In this document: piece by piece, positions 59,949 through 61,324 of the stretch
Numbering within the stretch: the stretch's first letter is position 1
Layout: each line of letters starts with the position of its first letter
Origin: Hyphomicrobiales bacterium
Lineage (GTDB): Bacteria; Pseudomonadota; Alphaproteobacteria; MED-G09
DNA length: 61,324 bases
NCBI GenBank assembly: GCA_028339975.1
Contig: JAOLDG010000009.1
Span: 1-61,324 of the forward strand
Reading direction: 5' to 3'
The notes under the pieces: generated by a model
What the model was told of the DNA's origin: nothing
Seen by the model: only the letters and a program-made list of their open reading frames with translations
Databases searched by the model: none
Translations under genes and position numbers: made by a program

Positions 59949-60782
59949 TTACAAATTACCATCTAAACGGCAATTCCTTTTTTCAAGTATTGGTTTTAAG
60001 GCTCTGTAAGCTTGTGGGTTAAGGTTTAGAGGGATGGACGGATGTAAGTGATGAATTATGTGATATTCCATTCCAGAAGTTAAAATTGTTCCTATAGGGG
60101 CCTTAAAGCCCCTGGTATCTCTGTACCTACCCTGTTCTTCCATTGGGTGATGAGGGGCCCAAGATAATGTCATCTGTAGGTATGATGAGCCCAACAATCT
60201 AGGAAGCCACCAAATAGCTAAAACCTCTACACCATAACCGGCCCAAGCAAATGAAACTAAAATTAACCAATGAGAAATTCTGGTAACTAAAGCTTCAAAT
60301 AAAATTTTTTTCTTTTCCGATGAATCTTCCAAGAACTCTAAGTAAGGCGTATCTTTTTGTCTGTTCACAAATAGATTTATCCATAAAGCATCTAAAAGGC
60401 TCTTACCCTTCACACCATAGTCAGGATCTTTTGTGGGGTGATTGGTGAAAGTATGATGAAGTAAATGAGTGGCTTTTGCTAAACGATAAGGAAGAGCTAT
60501 AATAAATAAAGATGTATATCCAATTAATTCATTTAGCCAAAAAAAAGAAGAACCTTTTTTTCCTATATTCTCATGTTGTGCTTCGTGTGAAGGCAAATAG
60601 CAAAGACAAGCACATATGCTTGCGATAAAGAAAGAGCTCCATATAGAAATTGATCCTGCTATAGTTAAAGGCCAGAGCGAAAGCCATACAGATAAATTTA
60701 AAAACCACCAAGCAATCATAATCCAGGGCGTTTTGCCTTTAAATTTACCAGCAATAAGTCTTTCTTCTTCAGCTAAATCCAA
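59949..60782 (-). CDS. Fatty-acid-desaturase-superfamily enzyme (desaturase or carotenoid hydroxylase)
   Basis: A 277-residue membrane diiron enzyme with three His boxes: PSHEAQHEN, KATHLLHHTFTNHPTKDPD and EYHIIHHLHPSIP, plus four helices (WFLNLSVWLSLWPLTIAG; LNELIGYTSLFII). It inserts double bonds or hydroxyls in acyl chains, or hydroxylates carotenoid rings (CrtR-type); the HxxHH spacing fits the superfamily. The TTG at 60782 with TGGAG 7 nt upstream is chosen over an ATG at 60854, which would run back into the upstream gene. Confidence 0.78.
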   Translation of the reverse strand: MDLAEEERLIAGKFKGKTPWIMIAWWFLNLSVWLSLWPLTIAGSISIWSSFFIASICACLCYLPSHEAQHENIGKKGSSFFWLNELIGYTSLFIIALPYRLAKATHLLHHTFTNHPTKDPDYGVKGKSLLDALWINLFVNRQKDTPYLEFLEDSSEKKKILFEALVTRISHWLILVSFAWAGYGVEVLAIWWLPRLLGSSYLQMTLSWAPHHPMEEQGRYRDTRGFKAPIGTILTSGMEYHIIHHLHPSIPLNLNPQAYRALKPILEKRNCRLDGNL

Positions 60783-60804
60783 GTTCCTACTCCAAATGCA
60801 GACA

Positions 60805-61002
60805 TTAAAACCACTGGCCTTTGATATTTGCATATAAACCCCAAAAAAATCCAATAATTAAACACGGTATGATATTTGGAATTCCGAAAATTTTATCTAA
60901 ATTATTATAATCTAATAGTTGAGAAAAAACAGGGGCCATAAAAAGAACTCCAAAAATAATCTTTCCTTTTGAAAGTAAATATAAAAATATAGAAGCAATC
61001 AT
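60805..61002 (-). CDS. Small membrane protein upstream of the desaturase gene
   Basis: A 65-residue protein with two or three hydrophobic segments: MIASIFLYLLSKGKIIFGVL, FMAPVFSQLLDY, IPNIIPCLIIGFFWGLYANI. Family not recognised. It ends 22 nt before the TTG start proposed for the desaturase gene, consistent with an operon. No overlap remains once that start is used. Confidence 0.55.
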   Translation of the reverse strand: MIASIFLYLLSKGKIIFGVLFMAPVFSQLLDYNNLDKIFGIPNIIPCLIIGFFWGLYANIKGQWF

Positions 61003-61102
61003 TAATAAATATTATTGCTGAAGCTTAGGTAGGTCAATTTTAAAAAATTATTTATCTTTAAGTAAAAATGTAGTTTATAAAATAAAAAATATGAGGTTTA
61101 TA

Positions 61103-61324
61103 ATGTCAGATATTTCAAATTTACCAAATTCAAAAAAAATAATATTAAAAACAAGACCTGATGGAGATCCAAAAGTAAGTGATTTTGAGATGATTGAAGA
61201 AGTTGCAAAAGCTCCTAATGATGGAGAGGTTTTGGTTGAAGTTCAAGCTTTGGAAATTGGAGCCTGGATTAGAACCACTTTAAATGAAACTGCTTTTCAT
61301 GGATCTACTCAAATAGGTGGAACT
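61103..61324 (+). CDS. MDR-superfamily NADP-dependent oxidoreductase, N-terminal part (runs off right edge)
   Basis: Seventy-four codons to the window edge without a stop. ATG at 61103 with GAGG 6 nt upstream. Product opens MSDISNLPNSKKIILKTRPD, then GDPKVSDFEMIEEVAKAPND and GEVLVEVQALEIGAWIRTTL, matching the N-terminus of CurA/leukotriene-B4 12-hydroxydehydrogenase-like reductases (zinc-less MDR). These reduce enones with NADPH. Family call from the N-terminal pattern only. Divergent from the small membrane gene. Confidence 0.8.
   Translation, partial: MSDISNLPNSKKIILKTRPDGDPKVSDFEMIEEVAKAPNDGEVLVEVQALEIGAWIRTTLNETAFHGSTQIGGT

Overview
The window is a gene-dense, strongly AT-rich stretch of a bacterial chromosome. 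Several gene orders are typical of Alphaproteobacteria: aminotransferase-hom-glpX-recJ; argC/rpsI/rplM beside a COX15-type ctaA and DUF2842; a ubiquinol-cytochrome c chaperone with plsX-fabH-ihfA-MerR; a BamE-like lipoprotein with an IscA/ErpA protein and xthA; tolC, a PopZ-like DUF2497 protein and valS; and sucA-sucB. Low GC, short intergenic gaps, many overlapping stops and starts, and a proton-pumping proteorhodopsin suggest a surface-ocean, partly streamlined alphaproteobacterium, perhaps a low-GC SAR116-like or HIMB59/AEGEAN-169-like lineage. The exact clade is inference.

Layout. 1-2.7 kb: the start of a P450, a chorismate-mutase-like gene, a secreted pseudo-metalloprotease/cyclophilin fusion, tRNA-Pro(UGG) and a hotdog thioesterase. 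2.9-6.4 kb: an operon for the small and FAD subunits of a CO-dehydrogenase/xanthine-dehydrogenase-type molybdoenzyme plus maturation factors (coxG, coxS, coxM, split xdhC, mocA), but no large molybdopterin subunit. 6.4-10 kb: sirtuin, ferritin-like protein with an iron-regulator-like palindrome upstream, NTF2-like proteins, nitroreductase. 10-15.8 kb: a histidine-rich ZnuD-like TonB receptor with a small CEIC/RAPP protein, then an 846-residue RTX-type protein beside tRNA-Glu, bracketed by a copy of the tRNA 3' end. 15.8-24.8 kb: housekeeping genes. 24.9-31.5 kb: PQQ dehydrogenase with a heme c domain, DUF2237, proteorhodopsin with its own promoter and terminator, small secreted proteins, MAPEG and MATE proteins. 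31.5-39.6 kb: AlkB/XylM-like diiron monooxygenase with a [2Fe-2S] ferredoxin, flavodoxin-like reductase, a DoxX-TPR-2OG-oxygenase operon, an Old Yellow Enzyme, tRNA-Pro(GGG) and small membrane proteins. 39.6-54.1 kb: NTF2-like proteins and core metabolism (lipid initiation, Fe-S assembly, ilvD, valS, tolC), ending in tRNA-Cys. 54.4-61.3 kb: sucAB, a P450, a desaturase-family enzyme and the start of an MDR oxidoreductase.

Themes. Oxidative metabolism of small organic compounds recurs (two P450s, a diiron hydroxylase, PQQ dehydrogenase, OYE, nitroreductase, MDR reductase, thioesterase, SnoaL/NTF2 proteins), as does light-driven proton pumping. The most novel-looking feature is a roughly 120-residue C-terminal module, ending in [ST]-D-[IM]-YIV, shared by the RTX protein and the pseudo-serralysin/cyclophilin fusion. 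It looks like a type I secretion tail, and both genes lie directly 3' of a tRNA gene. Besides the ordinary genes, several very short genes (26-56 codons) in the gaps are listed; most have a ribosome binding site and many encode a single transmembrane helix.
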